64,000 nt of DNA, taken from Tessaracoccus aquimaris (GTDB lineage: Bacteria; Actinomycetota; Actinomycetes; Propionibacteriales; Propionibacteriaceae). Position numbers and translations under genes: made by a program. Numbering within the stretch: the first letter of the stretch is position 1; every line of letters starts with the position of its first letter. Location of the stretch: positions 2,728,001-2,792,000 of the forward strand of contig NZ_CP019606.1 in assembly GCF_001997345.1 (NCBI RefSeq). The letters run 5' to 3'. Positions 11,742-21,558 of this stretch are shown one piece after another. The notes beneath the pieces were generated by a model, which was not told where the DNA came from, did no database searches, and saw only the letters and a program-made list of their open reading frames with translations.

Positions 11742-14181
11742 TCAGTTGCCGGTCGACGGCAGCCCTGGCTTGGGCGGCTTGGTCGGCATGGGCTTGGTCG
11801 GCGTCGCGGTGGGCCTCGGCGTTCCGGTCGGCGACTGGGTCGGCTTCGGCGAGGTACTCGGCGAGGCCGGGACGGACGGCGAGGGGGACGTGCTCGGCGT
11901 CGGCGACGCGCTCGGTGACGGGGTGCCAGTCGGCGTGGGCGTCGTGGTCGGCGTGACGACGGTCGGCTTCACCGGCACCTCCGCGGTCGACTCGTCGGAG
12001 GCGACCGTGCGGTCCTCGTCGCCCAACCTCCAGTCGGCCGTCGCGGTGGCGACGTTGACGATCTTTCCCTCGGTTGCTGCCGCGACGTTCGCGTCGGTCA
12101 GGGTCAGGGACCCGGTGCAGCTGACCTTCGCCTCGGGCGCGAGCTGGCCTGCGGGGCAGGTGACGGGCAGCATCGGGTCGTCCACCGCGACGCCGTCGAC
12201 GGGGACGGTGCCGGTGTTTGTCACCTCGAACGTGTAGTCGACGCTCTCGCCCGGCTGCCCGATCCCGTCGCCGTTGCCGTCGACCAGGTGTGCGGTCTTG
12301 GTCAGCGCGAGTCCAGCCTTGACGACGGTGACGGTGAGCTGGGCGTCGTCGGCGCAGTCGCCGATGACGACGCGGTAGCTGATCGGCTCCGCGGTTCCCG
12401 TGAACGCGTCGTCGGCCTCGAGCCGGACCGCGTTGTCGACGACCGTGTAGGTGCCCTCGGGACGGGTGAGCTCCGTGACGCTGGCCCCGTCGTCTCCGAC
12501 CAGGGCGACGGTCGAGCCTGCGGGAGCGGTGTCGTTGTCGAGGACCGCGATGGTCGTGGTCTCCCCCGCCGCGACCGTTGCCGAGTCCTCGGCAAGATCG
12601 AAGGGGTTGACCGTGAACTCCTGCCAGTCGCCGTTGCCCGCCTCGTTCCAGGCGGAGACCCGGAAGCTGTAGGTGAGTGTCGGGTCGAGGCCTGTCACGG
12701 TGCGGGTCTTCTCGGTGCTCGCCGGGTGCGAAGCGACCGCCCAGCCCGAGCCGGAGTTCACCTCGACCACGTAGTCGAGCACGGGCGCGCCCTGGTAGGG
12801 CGCGAGCCCCGTGTCGGGGTCGGTGGTGAGGCAGTCCCAGGTCAGCGTCACGGAGGTCTTGTCGTCGGAGTAGGACGCGCATGCACCGTTCACCGGCTCA
12901 GGGGTCTTCCCGAGGATCATCACGCGCGCCGCGCTGGTGCCCTCAGCGACGGTGACGTACATCCGCCCGTTGGCGTCGAAGGAGGCCGCGCGGGGTCGTC
13001 AGGCCCGGGATGACGGTGTTGTTGGTGGCGCCGACGATGCCGGAACCGGAGTACGTGGCGACGTAGTTGCCGTCCTTGTCCCATTCGACGAGGGCGCCCG
13101 TGTTCTGCCCCCAGGCGAAGACGTGCTGCGTCTTCGGCTCGACCGCAGCGCCCATCACGACCTGGTTGGCGAACCAATCCGGGAACGCGAACTGCTTGAC
13201 GACGGCGCCAGAGGCGTCACGCTTCTCGAGGAACGGGTGGACGGTCGGATCGTCGCGGAAGTTGACGAGCGGGATGTAGAGCGAGCCGTCGACGGGGTCG
13301 ACCGCGACGCTGTACGGGTTGCGGTAGACCTTGTCGGGCAGGTCGAGGTCGATCGCCTTGGCGGGGGTGCCGTCCTGGTTGAAGTAGACGAGCCGGTCGG
13401 CGATCTCGGAGTTGGTGACCATCAGACCATCCGGGGTGACGGCCGACCCGGTGTGATAGAGCACAACGCCCGGCTCCCCGTGCTGGGCCCAGGGCGCGCT
13501 GAACCCGGCGCCGCCGACCAGGCTCAGGTCGGGGCCGAAGATGCTCATGGCACCCGGCTCCTTGGCCGCAAGCGGCGCGAGGGCCTCCGAGTCGGCCACG
13601 AAGGCCCTGCCGTCGGGGGTGAACGCGATCCCGCGCGGCCCGTGCTGCGTGCCGGGGGCAGGGTAGGTATAGGTGGTGCGCTCCGACGAGGGGACGTAGC
13701 GACCGCCGAGGCCGATGCTCTTGCCCGATGAGTCCCCGTTGTTCCAGACGGAGGAGGCCGAGTAGCCGCCGTTGCCTGCGTAGCTGGTGAGGTCGGCCTC
13801 CGAGGCGGCTCCTGCCTGATCCCCGGTCAGCCCGTAGCGGAACACCCGCGGGGTGCCGGTCTGGCAGGGTGTCTGCGGGAAGCCGGCCAAGCGGCACAGT
13901 AGCGCGTTGTACACCACCTTGCCGGAGTCGGTGACCCACAGCGAGTCGTCCGTCGGGCTGAAGGCCAGCCCGTAGTTGTAGGTCCGGCCGCCGAGGGTCT
14001 CGATGTCGCCGACGAAGCCCCACTTGCCGGTCCCCTGGGCCTTGCCCGGAACGGTCGTGACGCTCGTCACCGAGCCGGTGTCACCGGAGGCGGCGCGGGC
14101 TGTCCCGGCCGGGATGATGGCCGACGCGACGAGCGCCCCGGCCGCGAGCAGGCAGGCAGCCCGCGCTCGACGTGTCTTCAT
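11742..14181 (-). CDS. Secreted beta-propeller / FnIII / DUF11 protein with terminal LPSTG, frameshifted
   Basis: About 813 residues after repair. A signal peptide (MKTRRARAACLLAAGALVA..., cut after AGTARA) is followed by NHL/SMP-30-like propeller repeats to about residue 400 (GLAFSPTDDSLWVTD, GIAFTPDGRAFVAD, SVAVDPVDGSLYIP). Then come a fibronectin type III domain (410-500), a cadherin/Ig-like domain (510-600), a DUF11-type domain (600-710), a Pro/Thr/Ser stalk and the last residues GLPSTGN. The sortase-like LPSTG is not followed by a hydrophobic tail. The frame breaks near 12990 in a CGCG run; restoring one CG pair joins TTPR to AASFDANGRMYV. The weak start site is GAAAG upstream of the ATG. 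Confidence 0.82.
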
Positions 14182-14225
14182 ACACGGTACTTTCAGTAGC
14201 TGACGCGCACGACACGCGCGCGCAT

Positions 14226-14231
14226 AGTCTA
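14226..14231 (-). promoter_or_regulatory. Probable -10 box for the propeller surface protein
   Basis: TAGACT on the minus strand, 44 bases before the ATG, in an AT-richer stretch (14215-14260). The -35 is not clear. Confidence 0.4.
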
Positions 14232-14287
14232 CTGATAACGCGCATTGACTGCTGCGTTCACGCCCAGCTAACGACGTCGGGCGCTGC

Positions 14288-15211
14288 TCAGTCGAGGCCC
14301 TCGAACAGGTCGGAGGCGGGGCCGTCGCTGACGGGGAAGGGCCGCCCGAACCCGAGCATGTATGCCTCGCCTGCGCCCGGGAGTTCCTGCACGATCTGGA
14401 AGAACTGCCAGAACGGCTGGGAGGTGTCGACCTGGCTGCGGTAGTTGGCGAGCGCACGGCGGCAGATGTCGAGGTAGGGGCCGGTCTCGATGACGGCGAC
14501 CACTTGGGACGGGTCGGGGCCGAAGCTGTCGGGGTCGCGCTCGTTGTCCGGCCACAGTTCGATGCCGCGGTCCTTGGCGATCTGGTACGCCTCCCGCCAC
14601 ATGGCGGTGTTGTGCGAGTTCCACAGCACCCGGCTGATCTCCCAGGGGGCGCCAAGTTCGGGGCGGTGCGACGGGGAGGCCGCGAGCACGGTGGCGTACA
14701 TGGCGACCCGGTGGGCCTGGATGTGGTCGGGGTGGCCGTAGTTGCCGTGCGGGTCGTAGGTGATCAGCACCTGCGGACGGCGGTCGCGGATGACCTCGAC
14801 CAGCAGGTCGGCCGCCTCGAGCAGGTCGGCGTTCCAGAACGCGTTCGCGGGCATCTCGGCCGGCACCGCGGCCCTGCCCTTGTCGTCGGTCGTCATGCCC
14901 GAGTCGTGGTAGCGCCCGGCGCCGCCGAGGAACAGGTGATCGGTGACGCCGATGATGTTCATGGCGTCGCCGATCTCGCCGAGCCGGTGCTGGCCGAGTT
15001 CGGTGGGCGTGTAGTGCGCCCATTCGGGGACCAGGATCTCGCCCAGCTCGCCGAGCGTGCAGGTGACAAGCGTCACCTGGGCTCCGTCGGCGAGGTAGCG
15101 GGCCATGGTTGCGGAGGTCTGGCTCGATTCGTCGTCGGGGTGCGCGTGGACGAGGAGGAGGCGGCGGTCGGCAGTCACGGCGCCCAGCATAGGTTCATCC
15201 GCGAGGTTCAT
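14288..15211 (-). CDS. mshB: Mycothiol-pathway GlcNAc-Ins deacetylase (MshB-type)
   Basis: 307-residue zinc amidohydrolase of the PIG-L/LmbE family. AHPDDE at residues 23-28 and GHPDH near 145 supply the metal ligands of MshB; internal segments such as [14 protein letters not shown] are typical of MshB. It should deacetylate GlcNAc-inositol to GlcN-inositol in mycothiol synthesis; the paralogue Mca, which cleaves mycothiol conjugates, is the alternative. The ATG at 15211 overlaps the TGA of the FMN reductase (ATGA), which argues for this start; ATG at 15190 is the other candidate. Coupling a thiol-biosynthesis gene to a flavin reductase is unusual. Confidence 0.85.
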   Translation of the reverse strand: MNLADEPMLGAVTADRRLLLVHAHPDDESSQTSATMARYLADGAQVTLVTCTLGELGEILVPEWAHYTPTELGQHRLGEIGDAMNIIGVTDHLFLGGAGRYHDSGMTTDDKGRAAVPAEMPANAFWNADLLEAADLLVEVIRDRRPQVLITYDPHGNYGHPDHIQAHRVAMYATVLAASPSHRPELGAPWEISRVLWNSHNTAMWREAYQIAKDRGIELWPDNERDPDSFGPDPSQVVAVIETGPYLDICRRALANYRSQVDTSQPFWQFFQIVQELPGAGEAYMLGFGRPFPVSDGPASDLFEGLD

Positions 15212-15801
15212 CGACGTAGCAGGGTCGCGAAGTCGACGAAGTCGTCGTCCTTGGCCTTCCGCGGCGCGCCGACCATCGCGTCGGCGAGTTCGTCTGCGGC
15301 CTGCGCCACCCGACCCTCGAGCGAGACCGCTCCCGCCCCACCGAAGTCGGAGGTCGCGGCGAACACGCCGGTGCGCACCGGGAGTGCGCCCAGGTAGCTG
15401 AACAGGGGACGCATCGCGAAGTCGATCATCAGCGAGTGGCGTTCCGTGCCACCGGTGGCCGCCAGGAGGACCGGCTTGCCCGTGACGGTGCCCGGCTCGA
15501 GGATGTCGAAGAAGCTCTTCACGAGCTCGCTGATCGACGCGGAGAAGGTGGGGCTGACGACGACGAGCGCGTCGGCCTCTGCCACGTCCTCGACGACGCG
15601 GGCGAGGTCGCCCGTCGGGAAGCCGGTGAGCATGGCGTCGGTGATGGGGTGCGCGAGTTCGCGCAGTTCGACGATCTGCGCGTCAAGGTCTTCGCCCTTG
15701 AGCGCGAGCGCGTCACGCAGCCGGGCGACGATGTCGTCGCTCAGCACGCGCGTGCTGGAGGGCGACCCGAGGCCGCCGGAGATCACGACGATGCGAGACA
15801 T
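15208..15801 (-). CDS. LLM-partnered NADPH-dependent FMN reductase (CE1759-like)
   Basis: 197-residue flavodoxin-like FMN reductase: [12 protein letters not shown] binds the FMN phosphate and [17 protein letters not shown] the isoalloxazine region. From memory this subfamily is named for its fixed partnership with the upstream LLM monooxygenase, to which it would deliver reduced flavin. The gene lies 62 bp behind the LLM gene with a strong hairpin between them, and overlaps mshB by 4 bp. AGGA lies 8 bases before the ATG; TAGGAC in the same stretch could also act as a weak -10 box. Confidence 0.87.
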   Translation of the reverse strand: MSRIVVISGGLGSPSSTRVLSDDIVARLRDALALKGEDLDAQIVELRELAHPITDAMLTGFPTGDLARVVEDVAEADALVVVSPTFSASISELVKSFFDILEPGTVTGKPVLLAATGGTERHSLMIDFAMRPLFSYLGALPVRTGVFAATSDFGGAGAVSLEGRVAQAADELADAMVGAPRKAKDDDFVDFATLLRR

Positions 15802-15829
15802 GGTGCTTGTCCTATCGGTTGGCTGGTTG

Positions 15830-15855
15830 GCGGGTCCGCCGGGCGGCGGACCCGC
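15830..15855 (-). terminator. Hairpin between LLM oxidoreductase and FMN reductase
   Basis: Perfect 11-bp stem (GCGGGTCCGCC / GGCGGACCCGC) with a GGGC loop, 8 bp after the LLM stop. It may lower read-through and set the expression ratio of the two partners. Confidence 0.55.
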
Positions 15856-15863
15856 TGCGCTCG

Positions 15864-17015
15864 TCAGAGCTGGTTGTCGTCCTCGGCACGGGTGCCGGTC
15901 CACTTGTCGACTTGCGGCTCCTCCATGTTCTGCTCGACGGGGCCGCCAGCGGCGGCGACCATCGACGCGTGCGTCGGGCCGTCGGGCACGCCTGCGGGGC
16001 GCAGCGCGGCGAACTCCTTGCGGAGCACCGGGACGACCTCTTCGCCGAGCAGGTCGAGCTGCTCGAGCACGGTCTTGACCGGCAGGCCTGCGTGGTCCAT
16101 CAGGAAGAGCTGACGCTGGTAATCGCCCGCGTACTCGCGGAAGCTCAGCACCCGCTCGATGACCTGCTCGGGCGACCCGACCGTGAGCGGCGTCTCCCGC
16201 GTGAAGTCCTCAAGCGAGGGCCCTCCACCGTAGACGGGCGCCTTGTCGAAGTAGGGGCGGAACTCGTTGACGGCGTCCTGCGAGTTCTTCCGCATGAACA
16301 CCTGGCCGCCGAGGCCGACGATCGCCTGCTCGTAGCTGCCGTGCCCGTAGTGCTCGAAGCGGCGGCGGTACAGGTCGACCATCCGGCGGGTGTGGGACGA
16401 GGGCCAGAAGATGTTGTTGTGGAAGAAGCCGTCGCCGTAGTAGGCGGCCTGCTCCGCGATCTCGGGAGAGCGGATCGAGCCGTGCCACACGAACGGCGCG
16501 ACGCCGTCGAGCGGCCGCGGCGTGGCGGTGAAGCCGTGCAGCGGGGTGCGGAACTTGCCCTCCCAGTTGACGACGTCCTCATGCCACAGCTGGTGCAGCA
16601 GTGCGTAGTTCTCCACGGCGAGCGCGATGCCGTCGCGGATGTCCTTGCCGAACCACGGGTAGACAGGCCCGGTGTTGCCGCGCCCGAGCGTGAGGTCCAT
16701 CCGCCCGTCCAGCAGGTGCTGCAGGGTGGCGTAGTCCTCGGCGATGCGCACCGGGTCGGTGGTGGTGATCAGGGTGGTGGCCGTGGAGAGAATGATGTGC
16801 TTGGTCTGCGCACCGATGTAGGCCATCGTCGTGGTCGGCGAGGACGCGACGAAGGGCGGGTTGTGGTGCTGACCGACGGCGACGACGTCCAGGCCGACCT
16901 CTTCCGCCTTCAGCGCGATCTCGATGGTCGCCTTGATGCGCTCGTGCTCGGTCGGCGTGCGACCGGTGGTGGGGTCGGTGGTGACGTCTCCGACCGTGAA
17001 GATGCCGAACTGCAT
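15864..17015 (-). CDS. LLM-class flavin-dependent oxidoreductase (CE1758-like)
   Basis: 383-residue luciferase-like TIM-barrel monooxygenase using reduced FMN from the downstream reductase. Typical segments: VAVGQHHNPPF, ATTLITTTDPVRIAEDYATLQHLL (broken here by domain turns), LGRGNTGPVYPWFG, VGSPEQVIERVL. The substrate is unknown. The start has an AAGGAGG ribosome site eight bases upstream, and an A/T-rich promoter region follows at 17030-17070. The C-terminal 30 residues are polar and probably disordered. Confidence 0.9.
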   Translation of the reverse strand: MQFGIFTVGDVTTDPTTGRTPTEHERIKATIEIALKAEEVGLDVVAVGQHHNPPFVASSPTTTMAYIGAQTKHIILSTATTLITTTDPVRIAEDYATLQHLLDGRMDLTLGRGNTGPVYPWFGKDIRDGIALAVENYALLHQLWHEDVVNWEGKFRTPLHGFTATPRPLDGVAPFVWHGSIRSPEIAEQAAYYGDGFFHNNIFWPSSHTRRMVDLYRRRFEHYGHGSYEQAIVGLGGQVFMRKNSQDAVNEFRPYFDKAPVYGGGPSLEDFTRETPLTVGSPEQVIERVLSFREYAGDYQRQLFLMDHAGLPVKTVLEQLDLLGEEVVPVLRKEFAALRPAGVPDGPTHASMVAAAGGPVEQNMEEPQVDKWTGTRAEDDNQL

Positions 17016-17053
17016 GATTGCCTCCTTGTTGCTCTCACCAGGATACAACATGA

Positions 17054-17065
17054 TTGAGCATTCAA
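17054..17065 (-). promoter_or_regulatory. Candidate operator upstream of LLM oxidoreductase
   Basis: TTGAGCATTCAA, an interrupted dyad (TTGA-N4-TCAA) inside the AT-rich stretch 17045-17070, 39 bp before the start codon. The size fits a MarR- or TetR-type operator, but no regulator gene is adjacent. Confidence 0.35.
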
Positions 17066-17150
17066 CTATTCCCTGGCGGTGTCACCCCTCACGGGTGAGG
17101 CTACGCCTGCTCTGCACTGACGGCGCCTAACCGAAGGGCTGGACATGCGA

Positions 17151-17180
17151 ACGCCGCGAGCGCCTCGGCACTCGCGGCGT
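17151..17180 (-). terminator. Hairpin after the Gly/Gln/Pro-rich membrane protein
   Basis: ACGCCGCGAG, 10-base loop, CTCGCGGCGT: perfect 10-bp stem, 15 bp past the stop of the minus-strand gene. Confidence 0.65.
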
Positions 17181-17195
17181 CACACCGGTGGTTGG

Positions 17196-18068
17196 CTACG
17201 CCTGGCGCTTCTGCCCCGCCCGGAGCACGAGGCCGACGACAAGCAGGATCAGCCCGAGGGCCAGTAGGCCGAACCCGACGAAGGCGAGCACGATGGCGCC
17301 GAACACCCCGGGGATGTCCAGCGGCGGCGCGACGATCACGCCGGGGCCGTCGCAGTCGAAGGAGTAGGCACCGTCGGGTTCACCGTCGCCGCCGATCTTG
17401 CCGATGGAACTGTAGGAGGTCCCGTCGTGGGTGAACGTCATCTCGGCGCCGAGGAACAGGTTCGGCTTGGCCTGCCCCGGGCTGGTCACCTGGCACGACA
17501 CCTCCGGGTCGGAGGCGTAGATCACCTTCATCTCGCCCCCGGTGACGGTGACGTCGGTGGCGCCGTTGATGGTGACGATCTCGTCGGCGGCGGGGATCAG
17601 CGAGGTGAACTGGAACGCGAAGAGCCCCGCGAGGATCGCACCGACCCCCATCAGGGCGATGCCGACGATAGTGAGGATCTTCGGAGCCTTGCCCGGCGGC
17701 TTGGCCGGTGACGCGTAGGAGGGACCCTGCGGTCCGGTCGCGTAGCCCTGCTGACCCTGCTGGAAGCCGCCCTGCGGCTGAGCGTAACCCTGCTGACCCT
17801 GCTGGTAGCCGCCCTGGGGCTGCCCGTAACCCGGTTGGCTGGGCTGCCCGTAGCCCGGTTGGCTGGGCTGCCCGTAACCCTGCTGGTTGGGCTGACCATA
17901 GCCCTGGCTGGGGCCCTGGGGACCGTACCCGGGCGAGCGGCCGGGCTGGCCCGGCCCCGGCTGCTGAGACCCTGGCGTCCCCTGCGGCGCCCCGTAGGGC
18001 GAAGGGGATCCGGGGACCTGTCCTCCCGGGCCCAGGAACGGGTTCGACGGATCGTGCGGCTGCGTCAT
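17196..18068 (-). CDS. Membrane protein with low-complexity Gly/Gln/Pro/Tyr cytosolic tail
   Basis: 290 residues. The first 125 are a low-complexity tail with tandem GYGQPSQP and QQGQQGYAQPQGG-type repeats. Two transmembrane helices follow: about 132-155 (ILTIVGIALMGVGAILAGL) and 255-285 (IVLAFVGFGLLALGLILLV). Between them is a roughly 95-residue extracytoplasmic domain with two Cys (SCQVTS, FDCDG) that could form a disulfide. Tails of this type occur on several actinobacterial membrane proteins and can self-associate; the function here is unknown. GAGGAG precedes the ATG. Confidence 0.78.
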   Translation of the reverse strand: MTQPHDPSNPFLGPGGQVPGSPSPYGAPQGTPGSQQPGPGQPGRSPGYGPQGPSQGYGQPNQQGYGQPSQPGYGQPSQPGYGQPQGGYQQGQQGYAQPQGGFQQGQQGYATGPQGPSYASPAKPPGKAPKILTIVGIALMGVGAILAGLFAFQFTSLIPAADEIVTINGATDVTVTGGEMKVIYASDPEVSCQVTSPGQAKPNLFLGAEMTFTHDGTSYSSIGKIGGDGEPDGAYSFDCDGPGVIVAPPLDIPGVFGAIVLAFVGFGLLALGLILLVVGLVLRAGQKRQA

Positions 18069-18315
18069 GACGCGGCTCCTCTCGGATCTGGTGCTCTTAG
18101 GGTGTCATCCCACATCGTCACAAGCCAGCGTTCTCACCTGACGATGCCGACGGAAGCTTCTGGGACCGACCTGCGGCGGCGGCGATCCGCCCCCGTCGTG
18201 GAGGATCGGATCAGTCCCGGGTCGATGGGTCCCCGCGACCCGCGCGCGGGGCCTGGATCGTCTCGAGGGGTCCGCTGAGCGTCCGCGAGCCATGGTTCTG
18301 ACGCGCATGCCCGGC

Positions 18316-19149
18316 TCAGTTGCCGGCCACGGGGAAGCGCTCGCTGCCGAGCCACACCTCGAGCCGGTCCGCGTAGCGCCAGAGGTGCAGCCCCTTCTCG
18401 AGTGGCACCTCGGACGGGCTGCCCAGCGCCTGCCACACCTGCTCGGCGGAGATCTTTTCCAGGCGGAGCGGCGCGGCGGCGTTGGCCCTGGGGGTACCGA
18501 TGATCCAGGCACCTTCCTCGCTCTGCACCAGGGTGAACTGTGAGTCCCGCTTGGTGGAGACGCCGTACTGGATCTGCAACCCGTTGACGCCGTAAGAGAG
18601 GTCGGTGGCGAGTTCGAGGATGCCCGCCTCGGTCATGTCACTCCAGGCCGCCTCCAGGGTGGCAAGGGAGGCAGGGCTCGGCTCGAAGGGCGTGAGTTCG
18701 CGGTCGTTAATGAACGCCGTCCCGGGGGTCGAGTTCGCAGCCCCCTCGTCGTAGCACCGGACGCGGGTAAGCAACGCCGTCTCGGACATGGCGTGCACGG
18801 ACGCGGACTCGTACTTCTTCTCGCAGCGATCGAACTGCGTCTTGACCCGGGCGACGGCGGTCGCGACGTCGAGGTCGGCCGCGGGCATCACGGGCAGGTT
18901 GATCCCGTACGGTCGTGCGGGCGGGAGCGTGCGCCCCGACAGGTAGAGCGGCGTCGCGGTGAGCGGATCGCCCGTGATGAGGTCGACGCTGTCGACGTCC
19001 ACCTCGAACCCCGCGACGGGACCGCCCTTCGCGAGCGCCTCGGTGAGCACGTCCTGGGCCACATCGATGGGCTGTGCCGGCTCGGGGGTGCACGCGACCA
19101 GCAGCGCGGCGGCAACGGAGCCGAGAAGACCAGCGATTCCACGACGCAT
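18316..19149 (-). CDS. Predicted lipoprotein of unknown function
   Basis: 277 residues. Signal peptide MRRGIAGLLGSVAAALLVAC has a lipobox (LVAC) with Cys at residue 20; acylation would anchor it outside the membrane. The mature part contains two further Cys pairs of interest (FDRCEKKY, VRCYDEG). No family is recognised. GGAGG lies six bases before the ATG, which decides against longer upstream readings. The 247 bp between this gene and the next (18069-18315) hold no gene. A REP array begins 76 bp upstream of it. Confidence 0.8.
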   Translation of the reverse strand: MRRGIAGLLGSVAAALLVACTPEPAQPIDVAQDVLTEALAKGGPVAGFEVDVDSVDLITGDPLTATPLYLSGRTLPPARPYGINLPVMPAADLDVATAVARVKTQFDRCEKKYESASVHAMSETALLTRVRCYDEGAANSTPGTAFINDRELTPFEPSPASLATLEAAWSDMTEAGILELATDLSYGVNGLQIQYGVSTKRDSQFTLVQSEEGAWIIGTPRANAAAPLRLEKISAEQVWQALGSPSEVPLEKGLHLWRYADRLEVWLGSERFPVAGN

Positions 19150-19225
19150 GGGCGCCTCCTTCAAGTCGGCGCCAACCGTATCGATCTGGGGGTCCACCGA
19201 GTGGTTGCGTCGGGCGGTCGCCGCC

Positions 19226-19835
19226 GCTCGTCGAGCTTGTCGAGACGTCCGAAAGCCCAGCGGTGGTCACGGACCGCTCGTCGAGCTTGTCGAGACGTCC
19301 GAAAGCCGAGCGAAGGCTTCGGGCCCTTCGACGAGCTCAGCGAATGAGTCCACGAGCCCAGCGGAGAATGGGCACCCACTCCACAGCACAGGGACCGCTC
19401 GTCGAGCGTGTCGAGACGTCCGAAAGCCGAGCGGTGGCTACGGACCGCTCGTCGAGCTTGTCGAGACGTCCGAAAGCCGAGCGGTGGCTACGGACCCTTC
19501 GACAAGCTCAGGGGACGACCTCCACCCGCTCGTCGAGCTTGTCGAGACGTCCGAAAGCCCAGCGGCGGCGGTCTCGGACCGCTCGTCGAGCTTGTCGAGA
19601 CGTCCGAGAGCCCAGCGGCGGTTACGGACCGCTCGTCGAGCTTGTCGAGACGTCCGAAAGCCGAGCGGCGGTTTCGGACCCTTCGACGAGCTCAGGGAAC
19701 GCTCGTCGAGCTTGTCGAGACATCCGAAAGCCGAGCGGTGGTTACGGACCCTTCGACGAGCTCAGGGAACGGGGCGACGAGCTCAGGGAACCGGGCGACG
19801 ACCTCAGGGAACGGCGGCGACACGCTCAGGGAACG
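19226..19835. repeat. REP family B array (about 15 units)
   Basis: Forward units CTCGTCGAGCTTGTCGAGAC recur every 49-53 bp over much of the array, mixed with inverted units CCTTCGACAAGCTCAGGGAA. The core GAGCTTGTCGA of the first is the reverse complement of TCGACAAGCTC in the second, so neighbours can pair into long hairpins. Spacers are near-identical (GAGCGGTGGCTACGGACC-like). The last three units are degenerate. No gene is present. Confidence 0.9.
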
Positions 19836-19886
19836 AGACGGCAAGCACAGCCAAGGACGTCCACCGGGCGCCGGGCTGGGCGGGCG

Positions 19887-20963
19887 TCAGCAGACGCGCT
19901 GGGTCCAGCCGAAGGGGTCCTCGGCGCGGCCGTACTGGATGTCGACCAGGTGCTGCCGGATCGCGCGGGTCTTGACGCCTGGCTGCCCGTCGCCGACCTT
20001 CTGGACGCCCCTATCGGGCGAGTTGAAGCCGGTGATCGGGGTGACGACCGCAGCGGTGCCGCAGGCGAAGACCTCGGGGATCTGGCCAGATGCGACGCCG
20101 TCGAGAACCTCGTCGATCGTGATGGGGCGCTCGACCGGGGTGAGGTCGTGCATCGGGGCGAGCTTGAGGATCGAGTCGCGCGTCACGCCCGCCAGGATCG
20201 ACCCGAGGGCCGGGGTGACGAGTTCGCCGTCGGCGGTGACGAACATGATGTTCATCGTGCCGCACTCCTCCACCCACTTGTGCTCGGCGCCGTCGGTCCA
20301 CAGCACCTGGCCGCAGCCGTTGGCGGCCGCCTCCTTGGTGGCGACCAGGCTGGAGGCGTAGTTGCCGCCGCACTTGGCCGTGCCGGTGCCGCCTGGGGCG
20401 GCGCGCGTGTAGTTGGGCGTGATCCACAGCTTGACGGGCTCGGAGTAGTACGGCCCGGCCGGCGTAGCGATGACGGCGAAACGGTAGTTGTTCGCCTCGC
20501 GGACGCCGAGGTAGGGCTCCGAGGCGATCATGAACGGCCGGATGTAGAGGCTCTGCTCGTTCTCGCTGACGGGCACCCAGGCCTGCTCCAGTTCCACGAG
20601 TTGGCGGACCGAGTCGATGAACAGGTCCTCCGGGAGGGTGGCCATGGCCATCCGCTCGGCCGAGTGCACGAAGCGGGCCGCGTTGCGGTCGGGCCGGAAC
20701 AGCCAGATCGAGTCGTCGTCGCGACGGTAGGCCTTGAGCCCTTCGAAGATCTCCTGGCCGTAGTGAAGCACCGCTGCGGCCGGATGCAGCGCCCACTCGG
20801 ACATCGGGATGACCCGGGGGTCCTGCCAGCCGTCGCCGTCGATGTGGTCGATCACCACCTGGTGGTCCACGTAGTAGCGACCGAACCCCGGGTCGGCCAG
20901 CGCGGCATGGCGCGCGGCGTCGGTGGTGGGGGCGGTCGTGTTGGTGATCGAGAATTCGGCCAT
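19887..20963 (-). CDS. ilvE: Branched-chain amino acid aminotransferase
   Basis: 358-residue class IV PLP aminotransferase, normal length for the bacterial type II enzyme. YGQEIFEGLKAYR and IRPFMIASEP are substrate-side motifs; the PLP Lys lies in GTAKCGGNYA near residue 198; EECGTMNIMFV and ACGTAAVVTPI bind the PLP phosphate region. It transfers amino groups between Val, Leu, Ile and 2-oxoglutarate. No ribosome site precedes the ATG; TAGCAT lies 7 bases upstream (leaderless). Downstream it runs towards the REP array. Confidence 0.95.
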   Translation of the reverse strand: MAEFSITNTTAPTTDAARHAALADPGFGRYYVDHQVVIDHIDGDGWQDPRVIPMSEWALHPAAAVLHYGQEIFEGLKAYRRDDDSIWLFRPDRNAARFVHSAERMAMATLPEDLFIDSVRQLVELEQAWVPVSENEQSLYIRPFMIASEPYLGVREANNYRFAVIATPAGPYYSEPVKLWITPNYTRAAPGGTGTAKCGGNYASSLVATKEAAANGCGQVLWTDGAEHKWVEECGTMNIMFVTADGELVTPALGSILAGVTRDSILKLAPMHDLTPVERPITIDEVLDGVASGQIPEVFACGTAAVVTPITGFNSPDRGVQKVGDGQPGVKTRAIRQHLVDIQYGRAEDPFGWTQRVC

Positions 20964-20970
20964 GTGGGCG

Positions 20971-20976
20971 ATGCTA
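20971..20976 (-). promoter_or_regulatory. -10 box of leaderless ilvE promoter
   Basis: TAGCAT on the minus strand, 7 bases from the ATG. Confidence 0.6.
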
Positions 20977-21054
20977 TCCCCCGCGTTTTCGCCAACATCG
21001 CCCGTATCACCAACGAGGCGGTCGGTTCCCGGTGGCCCGCAGGGGTGTACAACC

Positions 21055-21060
21055 TAGACT
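21055..21060 (+). promoter_or_regulatory. -10 box of leaderless osmC-like promoter
   Basis: TAGACT, then CGCCGCC and the ATG at 21068; no ribosome site. Confidence 0.6.
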
Positions 21061-21067
21061 CGCCGCC

Positions 21068-21505
21068 ATGACCGAAGAGACCCGTCGCCCCACCACCGTC
21101 AGCATCGCCCGCACCGCGCCGTTGAGCTACGCGGCGACCAACTCACGCGGCACGACGATCAGCGTCGGCAGCGGTGAGACCGACGACTTCACCCCGGTCG
21201 AACTGATGATGGTCGCGATCGGCGCCTGCTCCGCCGTCGACGTCGACCTCATCACCACGCGCAGAGCGCAGCCCGAGTCGTTCGATGTCGACGTGCACGC
21301 CACCCGAGTGAAGGACGCGACCGGCAACCGGCTCGACGACATCGAGGTGGACTTCCTGCTCCGCTTCCCGGACGGTGAGGACGGCGACCGCGCGCGGAAC
21401 CTGATCCAGCGGGCCATCGATTCCGCACACGACCGGATGTGCACCGTGTCGCGCACCATCGAGCTCGGTACGCCGGTGACCATGCGCTCCGTCGACGACG
21501 CCTAG
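21068..21505 (+). CDS. OsmC/Ohr-family peroxiredoxin-like protein
   Basis: 145-residue OsmC-fold protein. The two family Cys are visible: GACSAVDVDL near residue 58 and RMCTVSRTI near 125; FTPVELMMVAIGAC is the classical helix start. It should reduce organic hydroperoxides in the cytosol. It is divergent from ilvE, with about 100 bp holding both leaderless promoters back to back. Two small hairpins follow the stop. Confidence 0.88.
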   Translation: MTEETRRPTTVSIARTAPLSYAATNSRGTTISVGSGETDDFTPVELMMVAIGACSAVDVDLITTRRAQPESFDVDVHATRVKDATGNRLDDIEVDFLLRFPDGEDGDRARNLIQRAIDSAHDRMCTVSRTIELGTPVTMRSVDDA

Positions 21506-21509
21506 CTGC

Positions 21510-21525
21510 ACACCCCGCCGGGTGT
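21510..21525 (+). terminator. Hairpin just after the osmC-like gene
   Basis: ACACCC, loop CGCC, GGGTGT, starting 5 bp after the stop codon. Confidence 0.45.
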
Positions 21526-21558
21526 ACGTCGTCCGGCTAGGCCGAAGGCTGGGGTGAA

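Noticed and set aside
19226..19835. CRISPR-like array with repeats every 49-53 bp
   Set aside because: The spacers are nearly identical rather than unique, unit orientation flips, units degrade at both ends and no cas gene is nearby. It is a REP array.
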